NCBI GenBank assembly: GCA_016584305.1
Contig: JACEEZ010024156.1
Span: 30,827 to 94,826 of the forward strand
Length of the DNA: 64,000 nucleotides
DNA from: Chionoecetes opilio
Taxonomy: Eukaryota; Arthropoda; Malacostraca; Decapoda; Majidae
Direction: 5' to 3'
The position numbers were made by a program, and so were the translations under genes. The notes beneath the pieces are model-generated. The model was not told the origin of the DNA. It did no database searches and saw only the letters and a program-made list of their open reading frames with translations. Of the stretch, positions 23,952 to 30,938 are shown in pieces. Each line of letters begins with the position of its first letter. Positions within the stretch are counted from its first letter, which is position 1.

Positions 23952-24394
23952 AAGTGGGCGTCTCCCTCTGATTGATGTTCCATGATGACTTGTGCCGCAG
24001 ATGACTACCTCTCCGTCTTCAACAACTTCAGCAAGTTTGGTCTGGGTATCGTCACTCTCATCTTCGACATCATCTACTTCTGTCAGCACTGCTACTACCA
24101 CTCCAGGTACGTTGTAGTGCGTGGCGCCGAGGCTGTGATGATGCCGCAGTGTAGACAGTTAGTACTTGCTTTGGGGTCTCAGACTTACTGGGATCGAAAA
24201 AAGCGGTGGTATATATATAAAGACTCGTGCAACAAAATTTATGACTGCATATTATCCTTGAAGGGTCGCGGAGGGCTGATTTTAGTCTCCATAGCCATTG
24301 AAGGTCATTCTGATACCGGGAGGACGAAGGCACCGCTAATCATGTCTTTCTCTCTCTCTCTCTCTTTCTTTCTCTTTTCAGGGACGGAAAATAA
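15069..24394 (+). CDS. CTNS: Cystinosin homologue, exons 3-9 (gene-level entry)
   Basis: Exports cystine from lysosomes together with protons; PQ-loop, seven-helix lysosomal membrane protein. Exons: 15,069-15,437, 15,773-15,913, 16,318-16,415, 21,142-21,435, 21,730-21,847, 24,001-24,106 and a candidate last exon 24,382-24,394. The first PQ-loop has WDVSFMPQLWLNWRRK. The second has KYIPQVY, followed by STRGFS and the conserved Asp in AMDFMGG. With exons 1 (39,096) and 2 (42,923) the product is about 440 residues, against 367 in human; the excess is in the luminal N-terminal part. Introns carry a Helitron-like dimer, a 3.4-kb LINE and GC-rich repeats. Oddities: exons 1-2 lie downstream in this scaffold, the exon 4/5 junction is out of frame by one base, and no C-terminal tyrosine lysosomal sorting motif is visible. 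Confidence 0.9.
15438..15772. repeat. Intron 3 with (TG)n microsatellite
   Basis: Pyrimidine-rich sequence followed by TG/TGTC repeats at about 15,650-15,755. The acceptor is TCGCAG at 15,772. No other feature. Confidence 0.85.
15773..15913 (+). CDS. CTNS: Cystinosin exon 4: first transmembrane helix and first PQ motif
   Basis: Acceptor GTCGCAG and donor AAAAG|GTGAGG. Encodes ASDAYVRVSVVHARALDV, then DVLGWMYTIVWDVSFMPQ, then LWLNWRRK. The Pro-Gln pair of PQ-loop 1 and the following Asn-Trp-Arg-Arg-Lys agree with the cystinosin family. Leaves phase 2 (AG). Confidence 0.9.
15914..16317. repeat. Intron 4 with (TC)n microsatellite
   Basis: A purine-rich start (GGAAGAGG repeats), unique middle, then (TC)n from about 16,205 ending in a C12 run and CTCCAG. 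The long TC/C tract directly abuts the acceptor and is the sort of place where an assembly indel could occur. Confidence 0.8.
16318..16415 (+). CDS. CTNS: Cystinosin exon 5: second transmembrane helix
   Basis: In the frame that gives EGFSLDNVALNVVAYLYYA, FNLSFF and ending YCPFIK, this matches the helix after the first PQ motif. Donor AAG|GTGCGG, phase 0. The exon begins with TG, so its frame needs one base from exon 4, but exon 4 supplies two. One extra or two missing bases near the junction would explain this. Confidence 0.8.
16445..17426 (+). mobile_element. Tandem dimer of a short Helitron-like element
   Basis: Two head-to-tail units, 16,445-16,965 and 16,966-17,426. Each starts TCTAATATACTATA followed by GAGTAGCCGTGTGT and TCTG or TG repeats, and each ends with the stem-loop GGGTCCGAAGGGCCCACAA followed by CACTTG. 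The pair sits between an A and a T, without target duplication, which fits Helitron insertion. The 3' end is TG rather than the usual CTRR, so the family call is uncertain. It lies in cystinosin intron 5. Confidence 0.5.
17427..17689. repeat. Short AT-rich intronic repeats
   Basis: Two imperfect copies of a ~110-base block (TCTCATATTTCTTTTATTTTC onward, near 17,450 and 17,573), each including GTTAGCATCTATTTCTGCCTTTAA. No coding signal. Confidence 0.6.
17690..17734 (-). mobile_element. LINE 3'-end fragment interrupted by a later LINE
   Basis: The stretch AGAAAATAAGGAAGCTACAA and following up to GCGAGACCTA is the minus-strand 3' end of the CR1-like family also seen at 11,193. Its expected continuation, ACACGTGGTAGTTCCTGTT, appears at 21,112-21,130, on the far side of the LINE at 17,735-21,110. 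Confidence 0.6.
17935..18973 (-). pseudogene. LINE RT fingers-palm and C-terminal domain, frameshifted
   Basis: The 297-codon open frame (17,935-18,825) covers GIRQGGILSPYLYN, the catalytic LSYADDMVLL, and the thumb/C-terminal region with CNSLWSRYKV and LGLPRWF. An overlapping frame (18,764-18,973) carries the upstream YLCFLDARKAF motif, so a frameshift separates them near 18,800. The fragment's upstream connection is at 18,877-19,530. Confidence 0.85.
18877..19530 (-). pseudogene. LINE RT N-terminal part
   Basis: Includes SSSEALGMDGLPSGAFKYA, VLIVPLLKSKVND, SGNYRPIAIGTALSKVLEKV and QFSYKKGLGTEMC, which are conserved RT motifs 0-2 of non-LTR elements. Frameshifts at both ends separate it from the endonuclease and from the palm region. 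Confidence 0.8.
19742..20744 (-). pseudogene. LINE apurinic-like endonuclease domain
   Basis: MEGKLNIASYNCQGVKS begins at 20,744. LALQETWL (catalytic Glu), VNLYLPTSN, ILGDFNAAPGT (catalytic Asp/Asn) and SSDYFPLLVDF follow. A frameshift near 20,490-20,540 splits the first 80 residues from the rest. In the last motif Tyr-Phe replaces the usual His after Ser-Asp, so one catalytic residue appears to be lost. Confidence 0.8.
21142..21435 (+). CDS. CTNS: Cystinosin exon 6: three transmembrane helices and second PQ motif start
   Basis: Acceptor TTTTCGCAG and donor CACAG|GTAGGT, 98 codons, phase 0 at both ends. Encodes DQFKERYP, then NDVFFATYALSIEVLLAVQC, VSWPCVGLVGASVLAVGVAC and WWLDVFYLMSYLKLV, ending PLKYIPQ. 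The NDVFF segment and the final Pro-Gln are family hallmarks. The 19 bases ending 12 bases before the acceptor match a LINE 3'-end segment. Confidence 0.95.
21436..21729. repeat. Intron 6 with (TG)n/(CG TG)n microsatellite
   Basis: AT-rich start, then TG and CGTGTG repeats at about 21,560-21,703. Acceptor CCTCAG at 21,729. Confidence 0.85.
21730..21847 (+). CDS. CTNS: Cystinosin exon 7: second PQ-loop
   Basis: Encodes VYVIYRVKSTRGFSIAG, then AAMDFMGGLMSLGQMFLLS and ANSG. This is the most conserved region of cystinosins; the Asp in AMDFMGG corresponds to the proton-coupling aspartate (human D305). Donor AGCG|GTGAGT, phase 1. Confidence 0.95.
22060..22646 (+). repeat. SINE-like repeat and GC-rich intronic sequence
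   Basis: After (TG)n at 22,065-22,082, the block TTCATCTAGTTCTAGC...TTTTACAGGGCATGAGCTA resembles a common decapod interspersed repeat adjoining microsatellites. This is recognised by memory of the pattern, not by alignment. The remainder to 22,646 is GC-rich with no gene. Confidence 0.4.
22647..23200 (+). repeat. GC-rich ~130-bp minisatellite in cystinosin intron 7
   Basis: About four and a half units, each with a version of GGACGTCTTGGCATCGTAT, AGTTGCACTTCCCGCCCC, GCGGGGCGCTCCTCCTAGCC and GGAAAGCCCACAGGGGCG. Adjacent units starting near 22,880 and 23,010 are nearly identical; outer units are diverged. Confidence 0.75.
23715..23897 (-). mobile_element. tRNA-derived SINE (tRNA-Val-like head)
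   Basis: The minus strand from about 23,897 reads as a tRNA-like head: box A TAGTGTAGTGGTTAGCACG, anticodon stem-loop CTCGG-CTCACAA-CCGAG (anticodon CAC, valine), and box B GGGTTCGATCC. The acceptor stem does not pair, and a GC-rich unrelated body follows to about 23,715. This fits a SINE with internal pol III promoter rather than a functional tRNA gene. Confidence 0.65.
24001..24106 (+). CDS. CTNS: Cystinosin exon 8: last transmembrane helix
   Basis: Acceptor TGCCGCAG and donor TCCAG|GTACG. Entry phase 1 from exon 7 gives DDYLSVFNNFSKFGLG, then IVTLIFDIIYFCQHCYYHS. The Lys-Phe-Gly-Leu-Gly and Phe-Asp...Gln-His pattern matches the C-terminal helix of cystinosins. Leaves phase 2 (AG). Confidence 0.95.
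24382..24394 (+). CDS. CTNS: Candidate last coding exon of cystinosin, 13 bases to the stop
   Basis: A (TC)n/T-rich tract and CTTTTCAG precede GGACGGAAAATAA. In phase with exon 8 it reads R-D-G-K-stop. The polypyrimidine tract and acceptor are good and the phase fits, but the short tail lacks the Gly-Tyr-Asp-Gln-Leu type lysosomal sorting motif of vertebrate cystinosin. A different last exon further downstream cannot be excluded. Confidence 0.5.
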
Positions 24395-24624
24395 GGGCTC
24401 TAAAGCGGCTATTACACGGGCACTTTTCTGCTCAGTGAGCAGTTTTGAGGATTTTGCTCAATGAAAGCCTGTTTGGTTGAGCAAACAGGGAACTACTTCG
24501 AAGCTATTTTTGCTCGTCATTTTGAGTGAGCAAAAACGTTTTCTTTTATAAAGGACCGAAATTAGTGGATGACTATATTATTTATTGCAAGATCATTTTC
24601 TTCTAAAACTCTCAAGACATCAAC

Positions 24625-24795
24625 ATGCCTGCTGACTGGACAGACGAGATGGAAAGCTTACTGATTGACTTAGTTCAGGCACATCCTACAATATGGAACA
24701 TATATAGCCCTTTATTTGTTAAAAAAAACATTAAAATAGAAAAATACACCCTCATAACTAAGAAGCCTGACCTTCCAAGAATTTATTTACGGTGA
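24625..24795 (+). pseudogene. MADF/Myb-SANT-like fragment of the Harbinger accessory protein
   Basis: ATG at 24,625 opens MPADWTDEMESLLIDLVQAH followed by PTIWNIYSPLF, the start of a MADF-type DNA-binding domain (Trp-Thr/Ser-Asp/Glu...Leu-Ile-x-Leu-Val...His-Pro-x-x-Trp). Such domains are encoded by the second gene of PIF/Harbinger elements. The frame turns unrelated after about 33 residues and stops at 56, so it is truncated. Confidence 0.65.
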
Positions 24796-25204
24796 TACAC
24801 AGGCGACAGGTGTGTTGCGAGGCCGTACAGGTGTGTAGTGACAGGTGTGGTGTATATGGTAAAGCGAGAGAGGCTAAGAGTGCAGTGTTAGCCCCGAGTG
24901 TGTGTGTGTCTGACCTAAAGAGCGAACGCGTAGTTCTCGTCCACTATAACGCGTCAGCCCCGTACCGCCGCGGCCACGGTACGCGCGGGCCACAGTGGTC
25001 CATAGAAGCTACTCTCGGGATTACAGGAAGTTTAAATGAATCAAAACCTTTGGCCTAATCAAAAAACCTTTCTTAATTAGGTATATTGAATTGAAAGTAG
25101 TTAGTTTCGTACACTGATTTTGAGTATTTTCGTACATACCTGGTGTCATTTCGTAACTCTAGTAGTCAAGTTCAACTCTGCGCTGAGTGTACGAAACGAC
25201 TATG

Positions 25205-25695
25205 GTTTCATATAGACTACAAAACAACTTTTGGTAATAATGGACGAGAGTTTCGCGGTCGTTTTCAGAGACAGCAACTATTTTTTCTTGGCCTACAATA
25301 GGTGCTTGTTCTAATGGAGATAGTTTTATTTTGCGCAACCCCTCCCCCCCCAATTTTTTTTTTTTTTAATAATAATGAAACCTAACCTAACCTTATAGGT
25401 TTTAATGAAACTTAACCTAACCTTAAAGGTTTTAATGAAACCTAACCTAACCTTAAAGGTTTTAATGAAACTTAACCTAACCTTATAGGTTTTAATGAAA
25501 CTTAACCTAACCTTAAAGGTTTTAATGAAACTTAACCTAACCTTAAAGGTTTTAATGAAACTTAACCTAACCTTATAGGTTGTAATGAAACCTAACCTAA
25601 CTTTATTTCCACAAAGTACGTATACTTTTTTTTTTCTTTTTTTTTTTCGCAAAATAAAGCTATCTCCATTACAACAAGCACCGCTTATTAGGAAG
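25205..25695. mobile_element. Foldback repeat with telomere-like loop, copy 1
   Basis: The left arm (about 25,225-25,340) contains GGTGCTTGTTCTAATGGAGA and TTTTATTTTGCGCAA. A partly preserved right arm, its inverse (AAAATAAAGCTATCTCCATT), lies at 25,647-25,695. Between them is the 30-bp tandem array at 25,371-25,610. The related copy at 57,475-57,852 has both ~110-bp arms intact. Confidence 0.7.
25371..25610. repeat. 30-bp tandem repeat with CCTAACCTAACC cores
   Basis: Eight units of TTTTAATGAAACYTAACC followed by TAACCTTAWAGG. Each holds two to three TAACC motifs, the complement of the arthropod telomere repeat TTAGG. The related array at 57,617-57,700 has about three units. Confidence 0.9.
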
Positions 25696-25855
25696 CGCTA
25701 TGATCATTTGTATCATAACCGCACTCAGGTCTGTATGCATTTTGCTCATCAAAACACAGATCACCGTGTAATAGTTTCGTTGAGCAGCTCAGTGAAATCT
25801 GCTCAGTGAGCAGCTGCTCACTGAGCAGAAAAGTGCCCGTGTAATAGCGCCTTAA

Positions 25856-26453
25856 GGAGTGTCATGGGAGGAGGGAAATCTGCCGCGCAGGTGCGAGGAC
25901 TCGTGGCTCAGGGCCTCGCTTATCGTGTGGTCATGGATGGATCCGGGATGACAGGCTCAGCACCGTACAGTACTTGCATCCCTACGTTCCGCTAATCGAA
26001 TGGTGTGAGAGGCGAACTGAACATGTGGTTACTGATTCTGTGCATGTAACAGTTATCCTTGAGGCGCACCGTAACATGGCCGGTCATCTGGTGGCCCCTT
26101 GAGTGTTGTTTGTAATGAGGACAGATGTCAAGGTGGCCCGAAGCACCGACATGCACATCCTGCAGCGTGAATGATAAAGACCCAGGACGCAACACAACAC
26201 TCATAGTTGAGATAAACAATGTGTCGAGTGGAAGACGAGGAAAATATTTCAAGTTGACGATAGAAGGCAGTGATACACGTGAAGAGAAAGATTAACTCAC
26301 TATTTGAGTGTTTATACTTCTCTGATAAAAGGTGCCATTGTATACGAGATTAACCTACCAATTTTACTGCATTTATCATAGCAAAACGTATCTAGGATAT
26401 TATATAAAACTATGCAACTACTGTGCGTTGGACAGGATAGACTGATTATCATA
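25856..26453. other. Unique sequence, nothing recognised
   Basis: Mixed composition, short open frames only. No repeat or domain seen. Confidence 0.4.
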
Positions 26454-26457
26454 TTAA

Positions 26458-26661
26458 CCCCTTCACGCCCAGATCTTTCCTTTGCTATAAAAAACGTCTG
26501 TTGTTAGCCATAAAACTACAAAAAGTAACTAAATAAACCAAATTAGCTAATGGACAAGGATACTAAACAGGTCATATCTATAAAAACAGTGCTTATATTC
26601 ATTAGAAATCATCTAATGGTGGTCAAATTACAATGGAAATTACGTTCTGGGTCTCAAGGAG
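26458..26661. mobile_element. piggyBac-like MITE
   Basis: TTAA at 26,454-26,457 and 26,662-26,665 flank 204 bp. Inward of each TTAA the ends are C(C/T)CCTT followed by CCCAGA on opposite strands, imperfect inverted repeats of about 16 bp. There is no coding capacity. TTAA target plus short inverted ends is the piggyBac signature. Confidence 0.6.
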
Positions 26662-26821
26662 TTAAAGCAGCTTGAGATCACCCACAACTCTGGAATAAGT
26701 AAACTATCGAATTACATATATTGATAGTTTAATGGATTAATTGATGCATAGATGAGCGATGAAATGGACTCATAAATAGATAACTAGATAGATAAATGGA
26801 TTATTAAAAACACAAATATGT

Positions 26822-27140
26822 ATAGATAGACTGGAAGTAGAAAACATATCGTAAAAACTCCCTACACAGGAAAGTAACTGTGGAACGGAACGGCGCATCA
26901 GTCCGCTCGACACTCGGTGAAGATTTTCCGCGTGTGGAGTAACTCCTTGACCCTTGGGCAGTGGCTGTGTTCTTGAGGCGCGCGTGAGATAAATGATTAG
27001 ATTAAAACATTATAGATAGAGTGAAGCAAGATAGCATATTGTAAACAACCACTGGAAACTTAAGCGCGAAACGAAGCTTTACATCAGTCCGTTCGAAACC
27101 CCATGAAGCTTTTCCGCCTGACTCCGGGCCGCCAGTGGTC
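26822..27140. repeat. Diverged ~180-bp direct repeat
   Basis: 26,822-26,940 and 27,003-27,122 share the order ATAGATAGA, CATAT(C/T)GTAAA, GAAACTTAA-like, CATCAGTCCG(C/T)TCGA and GAAG(A/C)TTTTCCGC. The function is unknown. Confidence 0.5.
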
Positions 27141-27247
27141 GCGTGGCTGACGTGAGGAGCAGCTGTGCAGGCCGCGTCCCGGGTGTTGTCAGGACCAGGG
27201 TGGCGAGGGAGGCGTGGCTGGTGCTCGGTGGCTTCTGCAGCGCAAGT

Positions 27248-27388
27248 ATGGCGTCATGTGCACTTCAAGTCTTTATCTGTGGCCTTGCTATCGTTGCCTC
27301 ATGCAGTTATGATGCGATCTGTAAAAACTCACCATTGCGCACAGGTTATCATCTTGTGTGGCATGTTTATCTAGTGGCTGTGAAGTGA
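27248..27388 (+). CDS. Small unrecognised reading frame with a signal-peptide-like start
   Basis: ATG at 27,248 gives MASCALQVFICGLAIVASCS, a hydrophobic segment with small residues near a possible cleavage site, then YDAICKNSP and a hydrophilic tail to a stop at 27,388. A possible splice donor (CACAG|GTTATC) follows codon 31. It could be a first exon of a secreted protein or a chance frame. I recognise no family. Confidence 0.25.
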   Translation: MASCALQVFICGLAIVASCSYDAICKNSPLRTGYHLVWHVYLVAVK

Positions 27389-27751
27389 TTTCATGTTTGT
27401 TTTTGTTATGATTCAATTGTATAAATATTGCCTAATGGTTGAAAATGGTCAGTTGATTTGCTTTTAATATTATTTTGGGTTCTACTGCAGTTAATGCATT
27501 ACAAGTCAGGTAGTTATAACAGTACTCAGCTTGTATATCTGACAATGCAGCGTTTTCAACCCCTACAACACCCGTCGGAATAAAAAAATAACACAGGGGT
27601 GTCTGGGGGGCGAACCCCCCCCCCCCAGTGAAGTTAGGTTACGTAACCCTAGCCCAGGCTAGATTAGTTAACTAGTGGAGGGGGGTGGGGTCTGCGGAGG
27701 GCGCAGTCTCCCCAGTTGTGTCAGGAGAGTATTGGTCAATAGGGATCACTG
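27389..27751. other. Unique sequence, nothing recognised
   Basis: AT-rich then mixed sequence containing a C12 run near 27,620. No feature supported. Confidence 0.4.
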
Positions 27752-27753
27752 TA

Positions 27754-29032
27754 GGGGAGAGCGGTGATGATTCGCCACTTTTTTCAAAAATATTTATAGC
27801 AAAAACAGTTTAGGCAGCAGTGTAATTTTGTTTATCTCAAAATGTTCCCTCATCATTTGGCTCTTCAGCCTGGTGATATCAGACCCAAAGCTGTTTTCGA
27901 TTTTTACCAGTGAATGACGAAACACAAGTTTCTAAATCGTCCGAACCATCCTTACCCGTGGTGATGGTCCGGCCAGATGGGTGGGATGGTACGGACTCAT
28001 GTATTACTCGGCAAAATCTTAAGATAATGTGAGCTGGATTGGCTAATAAACAAGAAATTATCAGTTCAAAACATTTTTATTATACTCAAGTACAAAAAAA
28101 TTGCCTCCATATTTTGTAGAAAAATAAAATATATAACTAAAACCAAATTTATCCAGAATGATGGACAATTGGTTTCCTCCATCTCCCTCAAACAACACAC
28201 ACACAGTCGTGAAGTGTGCTTCTTGGAACCCCATATTTTTCAGCAGCTTTCCTCATAGAGCTTCCACTTTCCTTTACTTCAGTAAAAGCAGACTGCAGAG
28301 CAGCTTCATCTCTCTCCCTGTTCGTTTTCTTCTTATATTTCCTCCCCATGATGGCTGGTGGGTGTCTGAAACAAAGGAAACAAGTTGTTTCAAATGTAGA
28401 ATCATTAATATGTTATACTCAAATTAGAAACTAACGTGATATTATTAATAATATTTAATATCTAAAGATACTATACTGTAATACAAAACACATTCAAACA
28501 TAAAAAATGATAAATATGTAGCTACTCCCGGGTCAATAATAACCATTCTGTTTCACTTAGTGTTCATAACATGCATGCTTCAAAGAATAATTTAATGATG
28601 TAATTGCTTAGTGATGGTTCGAACAATGACGAGCCGTCCCCCTCATCAAATGTCCGAATCATCCCAACACTATAAAACATAGAGATGGCTACACTCTACT
28701 TCCAAACACGAGAGGTATACGCATTCGTATTTTACGCTAATATCTTCGTTAGGCATCACCGTTTCACCATAATAATACACAATCTGATACTTGTCATATT
28801 CATGGAGGTATAGCTTACGACACACATGCAAAATATAACATAGAAGGTGCAAAAAAACAAAATCTTACCTGCATCAAAAAGTATGGCGCCGGCGACTTCG
28901 TTGCCCTGCGAGGTCCTGGTAACAAAGTCTTGCCATTTTCACGCCAGATCTCGCGGCGCTAGGTCCCATACATTTTTTTAGGAAATGCAATGTCCGGACC
29001 ATCCAACCGTCCGAATTATCACCGCCCTCCCC
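27754..29032. mobile_element. TA-flanked pogo-like Tc1/mariner element
   Basis: Ends GGGGAG(A/G)GCGGTGAT(G/A)ATTCG are inverted at 27,754 and 29,032, flanked by TA at 27,752-27,753 and 29,033-29,034 (1,279 bp). Variants of GTCCGAAYCATCC recur inside both ends, possibly transposase-binding repeats. It encodes only a psq-type helix-turn-helix fragment (28,188-28,349), so it is non-autonomous. Confidence 0.75.
28188..28349 (-). pseudogene. psq-type helix-turn-helix fragment of a pogo-like transposase
   Basis: A 53-residue frame: MGRKYKKKTNRERDEAALQS, then SSMRKAAEKYGVPRSTLHDC. The Arg-x-Ala-Ala-x-x-Tyr-Gly-Val-Pro-x-Ser-Thr-Leu pattern is the HTH_psq/pogo N-terminal DNA-binding motif. A plausible acceptor (TTTGTTTCAG) lies just upstream of the ATG. 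The frame stops right after the motif in a TG-rich stretch; no catalytic domain follows. Confidence 0.7.
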
Positions 29033-29187
29033 TACTATAGAGTAGGTACTAAACTGGAGTTTGACTTTATTTTGTTTAGCTTTGTTACGCACACGCTATA
29101 TTCCTTTCCCATGCTACGAAGCAATGCGTACTACTTCACAATTCCCAAACTATTAGCTTTAAAGTACTACCATGCCTTCTTGACTAC

Positions 29188-29399
29188 CAGTGGCGTAGCT
29201 ACGGGGGGCACGTGCCCCTCCATGAGAATCCTGTACCCCCAGGTGCCCCCCCACTGGCCATGGCTGCCGTATTCTGTATAATGCTCTAATACCCACCACT
29301 GATCTGATCTGAGAATATATCCTTCTATGTGGCATCAGAGTGGCCCCGCTTGCCTAGTGCCGCTTGCCTAGATAGATATCCTACCTATCTACGTCACTG
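29188..29399. mobile_element. hAT-like MITE related to 12,155-12,371
   Basis: Starts CAGTGGCGTAGCTACGG and ends with an inverted partner ending ACGTCACTG. Its interior matches the 12,155 copy, including GGCCATGGCTGCCGTATTCT. The downstream flank is also shared, so the true ends are uncertain. Confidence 0.55.
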
Positions 29400-29894
29400 C
29401 TAACAAAGCAATCCAGTTCCTCACCCACAAACTACGTAGCAAAAAAAAAAAAAAAAGATATCCTACCCACAATCCTCTGCGACACTGTTAATGAGTTCGA
29501 AGTACTGACGAACCCTATCAATAGAAGCTTAAAAAAATACTATAAAATCTACCAACACTGTTACTAACTCGTGTTTACTAACATTCAAGACTTAGATAAC
29601 GTTACAGGTCAAAAATTATTGGTCAAAGGACAACAGGTAATGGCGTGGGAAGGAAATAAGGGAAAGGTTTAGTGTTCGGAGCAGTGTGAGTTCCTTGAGT
29701 ATTCCGGTACGAGCGACAGTCAAGAGCGAGCCCGCGAGGGGGCAGGACGTGTGTGCAGGCAGCTGGGGGCAAAGGAAGAGTGCGAGTTTTGGCCAAACGT
29801 TATATTTTGTTGCTTTTCTTCATATTTCTGCAGCGTAAGTTAAGTAGAGAGAGAAAGGGAGGGAGTGGAAGAGAGAGTGAGAGGAATGAGTGGG

Positions 29895-30087
29895 CAGTGG
29901 TGGATCTAGGGGATGGCCACGGCCACCCGGGCCCACCCCCTGAAATCTCATTGGCCACCCCTGATCTGAGTCAGAGGTCTAATGAAAATGCAACCAGTTC
30001 TTTTTAATGGCTATGCCAGGGCCACCCAACTCTAGATCTGTGTCCAACCTTGGCCACCCTTGTCAACATTTCCTGGCGGCGCCACTG
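29895..30087. mobile_element. Nested hAT-like MITE with partial target duplication
   Basis: CAGTGGTGGATCTAGG at the left and GGCGGCGCCACTG at the right, 193 bp. The flanks are TGAGTGGG and TGAGTGCT, matching at the first six of eight positions. Related copies lie at about 12,860-13,120 and, eroded, 950-1,110. Confidence 0.55.
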
Positions 30088-30214
30088 TGAGTGCTAAGAG
30101 GGAGGGAGGGAGAGAGAGCTAACTTGTGATTTGAGGTCGTTTAGTCTTCCCTGCAAAGTAATGGCTGTTGCCTCGTTATCTTTCTACCTTATATAACGTT
30201 AGATCGGCTATAGC

Positions 30215-30938
30215 CAGTGGCGTAGCTACGGGGGCCACGTGCCCCCCCCATGAAAATCCGGAGCCCTCCAGGTGCCCCTCCCATGAAAATCCGGAGCCCT
30301 CCAGGTGCCCCCCCACTGGCCATAGCTGCCGTAATCTGCTTGGACCTGTGACTGACGATATGCCCCAATACCCTTCTTATAACAACGTTTTTTTTTTTAC
30401 TACATCACAAAGGACTGGCCAAGCACACAAAAATTCACTTCGAAAAAAATTCACTTCGAAAAAAATTCACTTCGAAAAAAAATTCACTTCAAAAAAGTTA
30501 ACTTCAAAAAATTAACTTCTGAAAAATTTCACTTCTTAAAAAATGCACTTCGAAAAAATTCACTTCGAAAAAATGCACTTCGAAAAAATGCACTTCGAAA
30601 AAAATGCACTTCTGTTAACTCTTGTCCATCTGATATTCTCTTCTTCACCTCTCCAAAAGGTCTTTTGGTGTCTCCTCTGTCATGCACTCATCTCTGTTCT
30701 CTTTCCACCTCTCTCTTGTCCTGCTTTATAAAAAGGATGCCATCAGCATACGCTAAGTAACATCTAACCAAATATCTTGTTTATCACTATAATTTTATGT
30801 TGGCCCCAGTCAGAGCTCATCTTATTTTTGTGAGAAAAATAATAATAAAAATAATAAAAAAAGGTATTTGAGATCCGGGGCTATTAATAAAACATTTGGG
30901 GCTACACAACTCAATGCCCAGACCTAACTACGCCCCTG
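30215..30938. mobile_element. hAT-like insertion with a TTCGAA-rich tandem repeat
   Basis: CAGTGGCGTAGCTACGG at the left and CTAACTACGCCCCTG at the right. The segment is absent from the eroded duplicate near 1,230, so it is an insertion or an allelic difference. Inside, 30,430-30,612 is an array of about eleven (TTCACTTCGAAAAAA) units, each with a TTCGAA palindrome. Confidence 0.6.

Larger units (their letters stand above)
24404..25852 (+). mobile_element. PIF/Harbinger-type element in the cystinosin 3' flank
   Basis: Terminal inverted repeats AG(CG/GC)GCTATTACACGGGCAC, continuing into CTTTTCTGCTCAGTGAGCAG, bracket 1,449 bp. TAA target copies stand at 24,401-24,403 and 25,853-25,855. The 3-bp TWA target and a MADF-like fragment at 24,625 fit PIF/Harbinger. 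No DDE transposase is present, so it is non-autonomous. A foldback repeat with TAACC units is nested at 25,205-25,695. Confidence 0.85.

Noticed and set aside
25371..25610. Interstitial telomere or chromosome-end fusion
   Set aside because: TAACC motifs occur two or three at a time inside a 30-bp unit within a foldback element, not as a pure TTAGG array.
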